64,000 nt of DNA from Pseudomaricurvus albidus (GTDB lineage Bacteria; Pseudomonadota; Gammaproteobacteria; Pseudomonadales; Cellvibrionaceae), in assembly GCF_018863235.1 (NCBI RefSeq), contig NZ_JAHKRS010000002.1:62001-126000 (forward strand), in the 5' to 3' direction. Under the pieces are notes generated by a model. The model ran no database searches and was not told the DNA's origin. It was given only the letters and a program-made list of their open reading frames with translations. Shown piece by piece: positions 1 to 9,091 of the stretch. The position numbers and the translations under genes were made by a program. The stretch's first letter is position 1. Each line of letters begins with the position of its first letter.

Positions 1-377
1 TTGATGGCTTCTTCCCAGTCCAGATCCAGGTCGCCGGCAATCTGTTTGATGTCTGCCAGCAGTGCGGTATTGCCCCAGGCTTCAACATTGGCTTCGGAGA
101 GATTGACCCCATCGCTGGTGGCCAGCATCAGCAGGCCTGGCAGTGAACCCCGCAGGCAGGTGGTCGGGTCGTCGACATTCGCGGAAATGCCAATGCCGTC
201 ATCTTCGAAGTGGCAACACAGGGGAATTTTCTTGCCCGCGAAGGCGATCTCTATGGCCAGACTTTTGCCCGCCAGCGCCTGGCAGCGCAGGCGGGTTGCC
301 GGGTCATAGTGCAGCGCCTTGTTGATTGCTGCCTCCAGTGAGGCGGTGGCCGCAGCGCTGAGTGTGGGGTCGACCAT
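1..377 (-). CDS. ubiJ: UbiJ, ubiquinone biosynthesis accessory factor (3' part cut by window edge)
   Basis: Partial gene. It starts with ATG at 377 on the minus strand and runs off the left edge, so only about 125 N-terminal residues are visible. The translation (MVDPTLSAAATASLEAAINK..., then a section with LRCQALAGKSLAIEF and a GISANVDDPTTCLRGSLPGL stretch) matches the SCP2-like sterol-carrier domain of UbiJ/YigP. UbiJ is a lipid-binding member of the cytosolic Ubi complex needed for aerobic ubiquinone synthesis. It lies 48 bp downstream of ubiE on the same strand, the usual ubiE-ubiJ-ubiB order, so ubiB probably follows outside the window. Confidence 0.88.
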   Translation of the reverse strand, partial: MVDPTLSAAATASLEAAINKALHYDPATRLRCQALAGKSLAIEIAFAGKKIPLCCHFEDDGIGISANVDDPTTCLRGSLPGLLMLATSDGVNLSEANVEAWGNTALLADIKQIAGDLDLDWEEAI

Positions 378-425
378 AACCGTGTGTTTCCTGTGTTCGG
401 GACGGGATGGGTTCAGGGTTGGTGC

Positions 426-1175
426 TTAAGGTTTGGTGCCCTTGTGCAGGGCGACAATACCGCCGGTCATGTTGTGGAATTCACAATTGGCGAAACCGGC
501 GTCGACCATCATGGTTTTCAGGGTTTCCTGATCCGGGTGCATGCGAATGGATTCGGCCAGATAGGCATAGCTGTCGGCATCGTTGGTGACCAGCTTGCCC
601 ATAAACGGAAGCAGTTTGAACGAGTAGGTATCGTAAGCCTTGGTCAGCAGTTCGCTCTGGGGCTTGGAAAACTCCAGTACCAGCAAGCGGCCGCCGGGTT
701 TCAGAACCCGCAGCATGGAGCGCAGTGCCAGGTCCTTGTCGGTGACATTGCGCAGGCCAAAGGCAATGGTGATGCAATCGAAGGTGTTGTCCGGAAAGGG
801 CAGGAACTGGGCATCGGCCTGACTGACCACCAGATTGCCGGCGACGCCCCGATCGGTAAGGCGATCGCGACCCACCCGCAACATGGATTCGTTGATATCC
901 GCCAGCACCACCAGACCTTCCGGCCCCACCAGTTTTGAGAACTTGTAGCTGAGGTCGCCGGTGCCGCCAGCGATGTCCAGCACCTTGTGGCCGCGGCGCA
1001 CACCGGAGAGCTCAATGGTGAAGCGCTTCCACAGGCGGTGGATACCGCCGGACATGAGGTCGTTCATCAGGTCGTACTTGGCGGCAACCGAATGGAATAC
1101 ATCGGCCACGCGACCGGCTTTCTCTTCAACCGGAACTTCCTGAAAGCCAAAGTGGGTGGTTTTTTTCTCGCTCAT
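426..1175 (-). CDS. ubiE: UbiE, demethylmenaquinone/2-methoxy-6-polyprenyl-1,4-benzoquinol C-methyltransferase
   Basis: 249 residues, the normal length of the family. UbiE transfers a methyl group from S-adenosylmethionine to the quinone ring in ubiquinone (and, where made, menaquinone) synthesis. Visible hallmarks are the N-terminal FDR-like region with YDLMNDLMS at residues 34-42, the SAM-binding motif DIAGGTGD at 67-74, the GLRNV segment in the middle and the C-terminal [17 protein letters not shown] at 1175 is preceded by a purine-rich GAAGAGA. It heads the ubiE-ubiJ pair. No sign of decay. Confidence 0.97.
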   Translation of the reverse strand: MSEKKTTHFGFQEVPVEEKAGRVADVFHSVAAKYDLMNDLMSGGIHRLWKRFTIELSGVRRGHKVLDIAGGTGDLSYKFSKLVGPEGLVVLADINESMLRVGRDRLTDRGVAGNLVVSQADAQFLPFPDNTFDCITIAFGLRNVTDKDLALRSMLRVLKPGGRLLVLEFSKPQSELLTKAYDTYSFKLLPFMGKLVTNDADSYAYLAESIRMHPDQETLKTMMVDAGFANCEFHNMTGGIVALHKGTKP

Positions 1176-1373
1176 GGTCTCTTCACTTGTCTGATTGCGC
1201 CGCCACGGGCACTTGAACTGCCCGTAGCCTGGATGAGAATCATTGTACCCTGTTTGCCGGGCTTTATGGACACAGGGTTCTTATCTTCAGGCGGCAGGTC
1301 TTGAGGGGGCCGAATGTTGGTGGCCCACTGAGTTCAGTCTGCCGTCCCTGGCAGGCCTGGTTCAGGACTGGAG

Positions 1374-2045
1374 TCAGGCGCGAATGGTTTCGACACCGGA
1401 TTCACGGCCGATCAATAACACATCGGCCGGGCGACAGGCGAACAAGCCATTGGTGACCACGCCGACGATCTGATTAATGGCGGCTTCCGTTTCGGTGGGG
1501 TTGGTGATGGCCATATTGTGAACGTCCAGAATCACATTGCCGTTATCGGTAATGCAGTTTTCCCGGTAGACCGGGTCGCCGCCCAGCTTGACCAGTTCGC
1601 GAGCCACGTAGGAACGGGCCATCGGGATCACTTCTACCGGCAGGGGGAAATTGCCCAGCGTATCGACCCACTTGCTGCCATCGGCAATACAGACAAATTC
1701 GTCGGCAACGGCGGCTACGATCTTTTCACGGGTCAGAGCGGCACCGCCACCCTTGATCAGTTCCAGAGCCGGATTGGTTTCATCCGCGCCATCGACATAG
1801 ACCACCAGTGAATCCACGCTGTTGAGATCGTACACCGGGATTCCGTGGGATTTGAGCCGCTCGGCAGAGGCTTCGGAGCTGGCCACGGCACCGTCAAAGC
1901 TGCCTTTGATGTCGGCCAGATAGTCAATAAAGAAGTTGGCGGTGGAGCCGGTGCCCACACCGACAATACTGTCGTTGTCGAGTTTGGGCTGGATGTAGTC
2001 TACAGCGGCTTTGGCAACGGCTCGTTTTAATTCGTCCTGGGTCAT
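1374..2045 (-). CDS. rpiA: Ribose-5-phosphate isomerase A
   Basis: 223 residues from the ATG at 2045; an in-frame upstream ATG at 2099 would add 18 residues unlike the family and is not used. RpiA interconverts ribose 5-phosphate and ribulose 5-phosphate in the non-oxidative pentose phosphate pathway. Phosphate-binding GTGSTAN lies at residues 31-37, the catalytic-region DGADE at 85-89 and [11 protein letters not shown] at 98-108, all as in E. coli RpiA. An AAGAAG ribosome site precedes the start. It is divergent from ilvA, an arrangement also seen in Pseudomonas as I remember it. Confidence 0.97.
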   Translation of the reverse strand: MTQDELKRAVAKAAVDYIQPKLDNDSIVGVGTGSTANFFIDYLADIKGSFDGAVASSEASAERLKSHGIPVYDLNSVDSLVVYVDGADETNPALELIKGGGAALTREKIVAAVADEFVCIADGSKWVDTLGNFPLPVEVIPMARSYVARELVKLGGDPVYRENCITDNGNVILDVHNMAITNPTETEAAINQIVGVVTNGLFACRPADVLLIGRESGVETIRA

Positions 2046-2090
2046 GGCTTTGATCTTCTTTCGGGTGTCGTCAGGGGGATGTGGTAAATT

Positions 2091-2126
2091 CGCGCCCATT
2101 ATACGGGGACAGCGGTTGCGTCGATA
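2091..2126 (-). promoter_or_regulatory. Candidate rpiA promoter
   Basis: The minus strand carries a perfect -10 hexamer TATAAT at 2103-2098. The -35 position (2126-2121, TATCGA) is a poor match, so the call rests on the -10. The predicted start of transcription near 2091 leaves a leader of about 45 nt before rpiA. Confidence 0.4.
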
Positions 2127-2244
2127 GCCGTTTATGGGTCAATGATTTACTATGTGCCCCTTTTACCCGATGCTGTTTACCGATTGGCTTTTTGGTCCGG
2201 TCGGCAGGCATCTGATTTTCACGACCGCCGGAATGAGTTACCCC

Positions 2245-3762
2245 ATGCCTCAGTCATACATCAAGCGAATCCTCGATGCTCGTATCTACGACGTTGCGAT
2301 TGAGACTCCACTGGATCGCGCGGGCTATATGTCTACACGTTTGAACAATCAGGTTTTGCTCAAACGCGAAGATCTGCAGCCTGTGTTTTCTTTCAAAATT
2401 CGCGGGGCTTATAACAAGCTGCGCCAGTTATCGAAAGAGCAGTTGGACGCGGGTGTGATTTGTGCTTCGGCGGGCAATCACGCTCAGGGCTTGGCGCTGT
2501 CAGCGGCAAAGATGGGGGTGAAGGCCACCATCGTGATGCCGCGCACTACGCCGGCGATCAAGGTGAATGCGGTCAAAGCCCGCGGCGCCAAGCTGGTCCT
2601 GCACGGTGACACCTACGATGAAGCATCTGCGCATGCGCAGATGCTGGTGAAAGAAAAGGGCATGACCTACATCCATCCATACGATGATCCGGATGTGATC
2701 GCCGGTCAGGGTACGGTCGCGCTGGAGATTTTGCGTCAGCATCCCGCCCATATTGATGCGGTGTTCGTGCCGGTTGGCGGCGGTGGCCTGTGCGCGGGTG
2801 TTGCGGCTTATATCAAGTATGTGCGTCCCGACGTGAAGGTGTTCGCCGTCGAGCCGGAAGACGCCGCCTGTCTGAAGGCCGCACTGGAAGCCAAGCGCCG
2901 GGTGAAGCTGCCGCAGGTGGGTATTTTTGCCGATGGTGTCGCGGTGGCACAGATTGGCAAGGAAACCTATCGTGTGCTGAAAGACACGGTTGACGGCGTG
3001 ATCACCGCCAACACCGATGAAATCTGTGCGGCGATTAAAGATGTCTTCGAGGATACCCGCTCCATCACCGAGCCCGCCGGTGCTCTGGCTCTGGCTGGCC
3101 TGAAGAAGTACGTTGCCGAACAGGGCGTCGAAAATCAAACCCTGATTGCCATCACCAGTGGCGCCAACACCAACTTTGATCGTCTGCGCTATATTTCCGA
3201 GCGCACCGAGATCGGTGAAAAGCGCGAGGCGATTCTTGCGGTGACCATTCCGGAAAAAGCCGGCTCGTACAAGACGTTCTGCCGGGATCTGGGCAAGAGC
3301 CGCAATATCTCCGAATTTAACTACCGCTATGCGGATGATCGCGATGCCCGAATTTTCGTTGGTGTGCAGGTTTCTCCGGACCACGAAGATCGTCAAAACC
3401 TGGTTCAGGGGCTGGTGGATAAAGGCTATGAAGTGGTCGACATGACGGATAACGACGTGGCCAAGATGCACATTCGTCACATGGTCGGTGGCCATGCCCC
3501 GCAAGTGGATAACGAAAAGGTGTATCGCTTCGAGTTTCCCGAGCGTCCCGGAGCCCTGTTCAATTTCCTGTCGAAACTGGCGGGTCGCTGGAATATCTCC
3601 ATGTTTCACTACCGCAACCACGGTTCCGCTTACGGCCGAGTGCTGGTGGGTATGCAGGTGCCGAAAGAAGAGCACAAGCAAGTGGATAAGTTTCTGGCTG
3701 AGTTGGGCTACCGTTACTGGGACGAAACCCAGAACGAGGCGTATCAGTTCTTTTTAGGCTGA
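2245..3762 (+). CDS. ilvA: Threonine ammonia-lyase (threonine deaminase), biosynthetic
   Basis: About 505 residues. Catalyses PLP-dependent deamination of L-threonine to 2-oxobutanoate, the first step of isoleucine synthesis. The PLP lysine is in SFKIRGAYNK (K51), the substrate loop in SAGNHAQG, and the phosphate-binding loop in PVGGGGLCAG. The C-terminal third contains the two ACT-like regulatory domains (for example FEFPERPGALFNFL), so isoleucine feedback is expected. I chose the ATG at 2245 because MPQSYIKRIL aligns with the start of Pseudomonas IlvA; ATG 2233 is possible, and the farther upstream ATG at 2152 adds a non-homologous tail. Confidence 0.96.
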   Translation: MPQSYIKRILDARIYDVAIETPLDRAGYMSTRLNNQVLLKREDLQPVFSFKIRGAYNKLRQLSKEQLDAGVICASAGNHAQGLALSAAKMGVKATIVMPRTTPAIKVNAVKARGAKLVLHGDTYDEASAHAQMLVKEKGMTYIHPYDDPDVIAGQGTVALEILRQHPAHIDAVFVPVGGGGLCAGVAAYIKYVRPDVKVFAVEPEDAACLKAALEAKRRVKLPQVGIFADGVAVAQIGKETYRVLKDTVDGVITANTDEICAAIKDVFEDTRSITEPAGALALAGLKKYVAEQGVENQTLIAITSGANTNFDRLRYISERTEIGEKREAILAVTIPEKAGSYKTFCRDLGKSRNISEFNYRYADDRDARIFVGVQVSPDHEDRQNLVQGLVDKGYEVVDMTDNDVAKMHIRHMVGGHAPQVDNEKVYRFEFPERPGALFNFLSKLAGRWNISMFHYRNHGSAYGRVLVGMQVPKEEHKQVDKFLAELGYRYWDETQNEAYQFFLG

Positions 3763-3814
3763 TGTGTTGGTTCTGAACCGTCACCCTTTTGGGGCGTCCT
3801 GAATACAGCCTGTG

Positions 3815-3840
3815 CCGCTCGCCCCGTTTTGGGGCGGCGG
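3815..3840 (+). terminator. GC-rich hairpin downstream of ilvA
   Basis: Arms CCGC-t-CGCCCC and GGGGCG-g-CGG around a GTTTT loop, about 50 bp after the ilvA stop. No long T-run follows, so it may be a transcript-end stabiliser rather than a classic intrinsic terminator. Confidence 0.4.
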
Positions 3841-4070
3841 CTGTCGTGTCGTTTTCATCATTCTTGTTTTGCCACCCGCCAGCAGGTAGCTGCTATTACA
3901 AAACTGTCAAATACCCTCTCAAAAACATCTGCAAAGGTATAAAACGACAGCTTTCTGTATGTGAGCGCTTACACACTCTGTGCGCTGCGTCCCACTTGAG
4001 CATAAAGACCCTTGTCGAAGTGGGTGTTTGCCATAAAATACAACTCTCAGAACTAATAGTAGTGAAAGGC

Positions 4071-4099
4071 TTGGCGTTTTAATGTTTATTCGGTATAAA
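4071..4099 (+). promoter_or_regulatory. Sigma-70 promoter for the small gene at 4157
   Basis: TTGGCG at 4071-4076, a 17-bp spacer, and TATAAA at 4094-4099. This is a good consensus spacing and lies about 50 bp upstream of the ribosome site of the following 45-codon gene. Confidence 0.55.
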
Positions 4100-4156
4100 A
4101 CTTGCTCTCTTCGCTCTAGACAACAACAAAAAAAGAAGGGTCTTAGGGGGTTTTAA

Positions 4157-4294
4157 ATGAAAGTTGATGTACTAACGATCGCAGTTGTGGTGTTTGTTCT
4201 CGGCGTTGTGGGTAGCTCCCTGGATTTGGGGGAAGCCTTCGCGGATGAACCGGAACTGCCATCGGCACTGCAGCAGGGTATTACCCAGCGCTGA
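4157..4294 (+). CDS. Small single-span membrane peptide, 45 residues, unknown function
   Basis: A short reading frame MKVDVLTIAVVVFVLG... ending in ...ALQQGITQR. Residues 6-21 are strongly hydrophobic, consistent with one transmembrane span or an uncleaved signal, followed by an acidic segment (LDLGEAFADEPELP). A strong TAGGGGG ribosome site stands at 4145-4150, and a consensus-like promoter lies at 4071-4099, so it is probably expressed as a one-gene unit. I do not recognise a family. It fills part of the 820-bp gap between ilvA and the gene at 4581; the rest of that gap shows no convincing gene. Confidence 0.6.
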   Translation: MKVDVLTIAVVVFVLGVVGSSLDLGEAFADEPELPSALQQGITQR

Positions 4295-4580
4295 TATCTG
4301 GAAACGTCGATAGGGATGTCGGCGTTGATCCTTCCGAAAACTATTCCCTGTTTTATCTCTTGCCGATACCGTCTGGTATCAAGCTCACAAGCTCAAGAAA
4401 CGTTTTCCGTATCGCCAGAGGGCATGGGTGATGTGTGTGAAAGCCGGTGAGGTCGCGGCCACCTGCCGGAGTCTGCACATGTCAGCACTTCAGATTCCCA
4501 AGCGCCTGTGCGGCTCTTGGGCTTTCAGATGACTGGAAGCTCCCGCAGGGATTGCCAGAGCTTTAACCCACTCATAGCTG

Positions 4581-4865
4581 TCAGATGCGAAATTCGATGC
4601 GCTCGTTGCCGCTGTCGGCACGGGAATAAATTCCCACACAGTCGATCTGTTCGGCATTGTCAGACGGCTTGTCGGAAATCACATCCAGGTCTTCAATGCT
4701 GATGCCACCGGCATTGAGTTCCTGCATTTTTTTCGCAGCCAGTTTGCGCAGCACGGCGCCACCGGTTTGAAAAAAGTCAGCCTGGAATACGGCGCAGTAG
4801 CGAACCCAGAATTGTTCGCCGGCGTTAGACCAGTGAGCCAGTGAAAAATAGCCTTTGTACAACAT
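4581..4865 (-). CDS. Conserved-looking small protein of unknown function
   Basis: 94 residues, MLYKGYFSLAHWSNAGEQFW... The start has a good ribosome site (GCAGGAG, 7 bp upstream), which supports it being real. No signal peptide or membrane span is visible; the middle (VLRKLAAKKMQELNAGG) looks helical and the C-terminus is acidic with two isoleucine-rich strands. Predicted cytoplasmic. I cannot assign a function. It stands alone, between the small peptide gene and alr. Confidence 0.6.
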   Translation of the reverse strand: MLYKGYFSLAHWSNAGEQFWVRYCAVFQADFFQTGGAVLRKLAAKKMQELNAGGISIEDLDVISDKPSDNAEQIDCVGIYSRADSGNERIEFRI

Positions 4866-5032
4866 ATAAACTCCTGCTTTGGGCTTGTGACCCGTTTGCT
4901 AAACATCCAGGGATTGCCTGTTGAATGTTTGCGGTTCGTGTCTGAAAGCGGCTCTTCATTTGTAAGGCATTGTGCTTGAGTAAAACAATGCTGATTCGTA
5001 CAAGTAAAAAACGGTTTTCAGTGTTTACGTTT

Positions 5033-6133
5033 TCAGGTTTCGTTTATGTACAGTCGCGGTGTGCGCAAAGGCATACGCGTGACCAGTTCATAACTGATTG
5101 TGCCAACACAGCTGGCAACTTCGTTCAGTGGAATGTTGTGTCCCCATAATTCCACATTGTCGCCTACATTAACAGTGCCGATGTCGGTGACGTCGACCGT
5201 AATCATGTCCATGGAGACGCGACCGGCCAGTTCGGCGCGCTGGCCGTTAATAAATACCGGGGTACCGTTGGGCATTTGCCGTGGGTAACCGTCTCCATAG
5301 CCAATGGCTACGGTTGCAATTGTTGAGCGTCGTTGTGCCGTCCAGCTGCGACCGTAGCCGACTGTTTCACCCGCTTCGATGGTGCGTACTGCAATCACTT
5401 CCGACTCGAGTGTCATCACCGGTTTCAATTGATCCGCGTTGACTTGCGGCTCCGGAAACGGGGATGAACCGTAAAGCATAATGCCCGGGCGGGTGTAGTT
5501 GCCGTGTGCCTGCGGCCAAGCCAGGATGCCGGCGGAATTGGCGAGGCTTACCGGAGTGTTCAGGCCTTCTGTCAGTGAAGCAAAGCAGTCAATTTGCTGC
5601 GAGGTAAAGTCACTGTCCAGTTCGTCCGCAGCGGCAAAATGGGTGGCGATAACAATGTCATCGGCCACGTAAGGCAAAGCCTTGAGTTTTGCGTAGGACT
5701 CTTTTACCTGTTCGCCGGTCAGGCCCAGGCGATGCATGCCGGTATCCGCTTTCAACCAAACGGTCAGAGCACTACCCTGGGTTTCATCGAGATTGGCCTT
5801 GGCAATCATCTCAACCTGTTCGATGCCGCTGGCCATCAGCCAGAAATTTTGATCTCTGGCGGTGATAATTTCTTCGGCCTCGAAAGCGCCTTCCAGTAAC
5901 AGGATCGGTTTTACAATTCCCGCCTGGCGCAGTTCGACAGCTTCTTCGATACAGGCAACAGCCAGCACAGGAGCCAGTGGCTCCAGTGTTTTAGCCACAG
6001 CCACGCTACCGTGACCGTATGCATTGGCCTTAACAACGCCCAAAGCCTGAGCGTTGGGCGTCAATTTTTGAGCCAGTTGATAGTTGTGGCGAACAGCGGC
6101 CAGATCAACAATGGCTTTGGCGGGACGGCTCAT
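5033..6133 (-). CDS. alr: Alanine racemase
   Basis: 366 residues. Interconverts L- and D-alanine, supplying D-Ala for peptidoglycan. The PLP lysine is K35 in VVKANAYGHG. The second catalytic base, a tyrosine, is Y260 in VGYGRSW, and IGYGDGYPRQMPNG follows. Length and both catalytic segments are normal. It follows the D-amino-acid aminotransferase-like gene by only 27 bp on the same strand, so the two are probably cotranscribed and handle D-alanine together. Whether this is the housekeeping (Alr) or catabolic (DadX) enzyme cannot be told from this window; no dadA is next to it. Confidence 0.95.
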   Translation of the reverse strand: MSRPAKAIVDLAAVRHNYQLAQKLTPNAQALGVVKANAYGHGSVAVAKTLEPLAPVLAVACIEEAVELRQAGIVKPILLLEGAFEAEEIITARDQNFWLMASGIEQVEMIAKANLDETQGSALTVWLKADTGMHRLGLTGEQVKESYAKLKALPYVADDIVIATHFAAADELDSDFTSQQIDCFASLTEGLNTPVSLANSAGILAWPQAHGNYTRPGIMLYGSSPFPEPQVNADQLKPVMTLESEVIAVRTIEAGETVGYGRSWTAQRRSTIATVAIGYGDGYPRQMPNGTPVFINGQRAELAGRVSMDMITVDVTDIGTVNVGDNVELWGHNIPLNEVASCVGTISYELVTRMPLRTPRLYINET

Positions 6134-6160
6134 ACGCGTCTTTCACTCTCAGCCAGTGGA

Positions 6161-7018
6161 TCAGTAGTTGTGCTTGCTGGCGCTGTAGAGAGTCTGGGCA
6201 GCTTGCCAGACATCGCCCACTTCGCCATTGCCCACAGGCTTGCCATCAATTTCGACGACCGGTGCAATTTCTTTGGAGGAAGAGGTTACCCAGACTTCGT
6301 CAGCATTGAAGACTTCGTCCATGGTGACAACGCGCTCTTCCACTTTGATAGAGCCGTCTTTTTTCAGTATGTCCAGCAGCATGAAACGGGTAATGCCCGG
6401 CAGAATCTGATTGTCCAGCGGTGGTGTGGCAACCACACCGTCCTTGACGATGTAGGCGTTGCACGCGGAAGCTTCAGTCAGCTCGTTGTTGGCGTTGTAC
6501 AGCAGGGTCTCGTTTGCGCCCTGAGCAAAACCGTGTTGGAAGTGCATGACGTTACCGAGCAGTGCGGTGGACTTGATGTGGCAGCGTTCCCAGCGCAGAT
6601 CGCGGGTGGTGCTGACCTTGTAGCCTTTAACCTGTTGCTTGTCGGCAACCGGTGCGGCAGGAATTTCAAAGGCGAAAGCGAAAACCGTTGGCGCTACCCC
6701 TTCCGGGTAAGCGTGGAAGCGTTTGGTGTCGGCGCCGCGACTGACGTGCAGGTAGATACCCAGATTGCCGCTACCATTTTTTTCGATCAGGTTTTCACAG
6801 ACTTCGCGCCACTTTTCCAGGGGCCAGGAGAAGTCGATACCGATTTCCTGCATGCCGTTGTTCATGCGCTCAATGTGTGGAGCGAAACCCACCAGCTGAC
6901 CATCATAGGATGGAATCACTTCGTAAATGCCATCGCCAAACAAAAAACCACGATCCATGGGAGAGATCTTTGCCTCTTCCATTGGCATAAACGCGTCATT
7001 CAAAAATACAATACTCAT
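6161..7018 (-). CDS. dat: D-amino acid aminotransferase-like, class IV PLP aminotransferase
   Basis: 285 residues, fold-type IV aminotransferase. The PLP lysine is K149 in RCHIKSTALLGNV, and the family's TEASACNAYIV segment and LPGITR phosphate-cup region follow. Enzymes of this length and motif pattern transaminate D-alanine with 2-oxoglutarate to give D-glutamate and pyruvate. Branched-chain aminotransferase and 4-amino-4-deoxychorismate lyase share the fold, but the 27-bp spacing to alr and the nearby D-glutamate cyclase-like genes favour D-amino acids. No cofactor residue seems missing. Substrate remains inference. Confidence 0.82.
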   Translation of the reverse strand: MSIVFLNDAFMPMEEAKISPMDRGFLFGDGIYEVIPSYDGQLVGFAPHIERMNNGMQEIGIDFSWPLEKWREVCENLIEKNGSGNLGIYLHVSRGADTKRFHAYPEGVAPTVFAFAFEIPAAPVADKQQVKGYKVSTTRDLRWERCHIKSTALLGNVMHFQHGFAQGANETLLYNANNELTEASACNAYIVKDGVVATPPLDNQILPGITRFMLLDILKKDGSIKVEERVVTMDEVFNADEVWVTSSSKEIAPVVEIDGKPVGNGEVGDVWQAAQTLYSASKHNY

Positions 7019-7268
7019 GGGTTCTATCTCTATACATCGGTTGTGAGTCAGACTGGTTGTCCCGCTGTAGAGTCGGGCGCCAGCTGACTAATAAGGCTTA
7101 TCAATTGGGCAAACTTTATCATAAGGCCCTGGAGTAAAATCGATTATTCCGGCCCTGATTTAGTGGATTTCACTGCGAAAATGCCTGTTTTGGTGGAAAC
7201 GGCTGGTTTGACCTGTGTCTGCAGGTTTTGGTGCCAGTTTTTTTGACTGGCGACTCCTGTGTCGGTAG

Positions 7269-8156
7269 CTAGTCGATAATGTCCCGGCTGCTGTCGGCCA
7301 GCAATCGCGGCAGGATACGGTCGTCGTCGGTTCGCCAGTTGCAGCAGAAGCTGAGTTCCGGAGCTTCCTGAGTGGTGCCCAGCTCCATCAGCTGTTCCTG
7401 CTTCAGGTAGTCCGCCACCAGAGGGCGCGGCAACAGGGTGATGCCCAATCCCTGGCGAGCGAGGGTCAACAGGCTTTCAGCCGAGCTGCAGGTGTGCAGC
7501 ATGGGGCGGCGATCGTTGAGTGGGGCAAACAGATCGTGCAGGTATTGCCAGGGGTGGGTGCCGCGGGGAAAACTCAGAATCGGAAAGCGGGCCAGTTGAT
7601 CCAGTTCCAGTGTGCCGCTCAGACTGGGGTGGGTATCAAGCAGTGCCGGAGAGGCCACCCAGCATTGACTGTAGCTGCACAGGGGCTGACTGACGGTGGT
7701 GTGGGAATGCTCGCGGGCGACCATCAGGGCCAGGTCCAGCTCGTGATTCTCCAGTTGTTTTTGCAGGTGGCTGGATACGTCGACGGCGATTTCAAACTCA
7801 ATCAGTGGAAACTGCTCGTGCCAGTGACTCAATAGCGGGCCGACCCACAGATGCGCAATGGTGTCGGCGATTCCAATCTTGATGGTGCCTGTCTCGGGCA
7901 CATCTTCACTGATCTGGTTTTTCATTTCGCGGCTGATGGACACCAGCTTTTCGGCATAGGGCAGCAGTTGCTGACCGCGGGAAGTGAGGCGGGTGCCACC
8001 GGTATCGCGGATAAACAGTTTGACGCCCAGCTCGGTTTCCAGAGCCGCAATGCGGGCAGAGATGGCTGGCTGGGTGGCGTGCAGCTGACGCGCCGCGGCG
8101 TGAAAACTTTCCAGTTGAGCCACTTTGACAAAGGTCGCTAAGTTTCTGATCCGCAT
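7269..8156 (-). CDS. LysR-family transcriptional regulator of the oxoproline/D-glutamate locus
   Basis: 295 residues from ATG 8156; a TTG at 8174 would add six. The N-terminal 60 residues form the winged helix (MRIRNLATFVKVAQLESF, then ATQPAISARIAALETELG), followed by a periplasmic-binding-protein-like effector domain. It is the last gene of the minus-strand pxp operon, 70 bp behind the DUF4392 gene, so it most likely controls that operon. The inducer may be 5-oxoproline, D-glutamate or a related compound; this is inference. The shared promoter region at 12382-12627 carries a T-N11-A type site. Confidence 0.85.
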   Translation of the reverse strand: MRIRNLATFVKVAQLESFHAAARQLHATQPAISARIAALETELGVKLFIRDTGGTRLTSRGQQLLPYAEKLVSISREMKNQISEDVPETGTIKIGIADTIAHLWVGPLLSHWHEQFPLIEFEIAVDVSSHLQKQLENHELDLALMVAREHSHTTVSQPLCSYSQCWVASPALLDTHPSLSGTLELDQLARFPILSFPRGTHPWQYLHDLFAPLNDRRPMLHTCSSAESLLTLARQGLGITLLPRPLVADYLKQEQLMELGTTQEAPELSFCCNWRTDDDRILPRLLADSSRDIID

Positions 8157-8226
8157 GGTGTTGGCGCTCGTCAATCTGGTTTACATAACGTCATCGCTTC
8201 GCAGGGAGGCAATGACGAATCGGGTT

Positions 8227-9075
8227 TTAAAAGCCGGTAAGCTTGCGCAGTTCCTGTATCACTTGCATGCCTTCTGAGGCGGGCATGCCGTCTTCGGTCA
8301 GCTCGTTCAGGCGAGTGACGCCGTCAACGCTTCCGCGTTCTGATAAATATTGCAAAATGGCCAGCGGGTCAATGTCCGCCAGCAAATCCTGTTTATTCCA
8401 CCAGCCCAATAGTGCGATTAACCCATGGGCTGCCCAGTTGGACACATCGGCGATCACCAGTTCGCTGCAGGTGGTGGCTGCGGGCACAATGTCCAGATTT
8501 TTCAGGGCATCCTGAATGTTACCCATGCCGATTTCGTTGCCGCCGTCGCCGATGGCAATGGTCGGACAGCTGGCTTGCTGCATAAAGGTGTCAAAGCAGG
8601 CTGCGCGCGGGCTGATGTCTTCGCCGCGCATATTGTAGTAGTTGCCATCGGAGGCTTGTCCAGGACGCTCAATGGAGATGATCAGTTCCGGTTGCAACTG
8701 TTGCAAAGCCTGTTGCGCTTCCTGTTCCCGGTTGCTGTGTGGGCCCACTTGTATTTCGTGAACGCGAAACTGATCGGCCATGGAGGTAGACAGCGGTGGT
8801 CCGCAGACGATGACCGGTTTTGCACCCAGCGTTTCCAGTGCGTTATAGAGTGCGATTGCACCAACCGGGCCGTCAGTTTCAAAGGTGTCGACCACCGGAA
8901 AGCCGGTGCCGATCAGTACCGTGCCCTTTACGTCGCGCATCAGGCGAGCCGCACGGCGATAGTAGCCGGGCGTCAGCGCGGGTTGTACTTCTTTCATGCC
9001 GCGGGGGTTTCTCGCGACCAGCAGGTCTTCGATTTGCTGGCTTAGGGTTTGTTCATCAATCGCGGTCTGGTTCAT
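8227..9075 (-). CDS. DUF4392 protein, D-glutamate cyclase C-terminal-like
   Basis: 282 residues. Matches the DUF4392 family, which forms the C-terminal part of mammalian D-glutamate cyclase (DGLUCY), the enzyme that makes 5-oxo-D-proline from D-glutamate. Conserved features visible are GTGFPVVDTFETDGPVG at 56-72, an IERPG motif at 135-139 and the glycine-rich IGDGGNEIGMG near 175-185. It begins 16 bp after pxpC, and its probable partner half (DUF1445) is the first gene of the same operon. Together with PxpABC this would turn D-glutamate into glutamate through 5-oxoproline. The family link is established knowledge; the activity here is inferred. Confidence 0.85.
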   Translation of the reverse strand: MNQTAIDEQTLSQQIEDLLVARNPRGMKEVQPALTPGYYRRAARLMRDVKGTVLIGTGFPVVDTFETDGPVGAIALYNALETLGAKPVIVCGPPLSTSMADQFRVHEIQVGPHSNREQEAQQALQQLQPELIISIERPGQASDGNYYNMRGEDISPRAACFDTFMQQASCPTIAIGDGGNEIGMGNIQDALKNLDIVPAATTCSELVIADVSNWAAHGLIALLGWWNKQDLLADIDPLAILQYLSERGSVDGVTRLNELTEDGMPASEGMQVIQELRKLTGF

Positions 9076-9091
9076 AGTGTCTCGGTCTGGT

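Noticed and set aside
2500-3681. 393-codon frame opposite ilvA
   Set aside because: Antisense shadow of the intact threonine deaminase; composition is His/Gln/Val-rich nonsense.
3789-4082. 97-codon frame after ilvA
   Set aside because: Starts in the hairpin, no ribosome site, and the downstream promoter overlaps its end.
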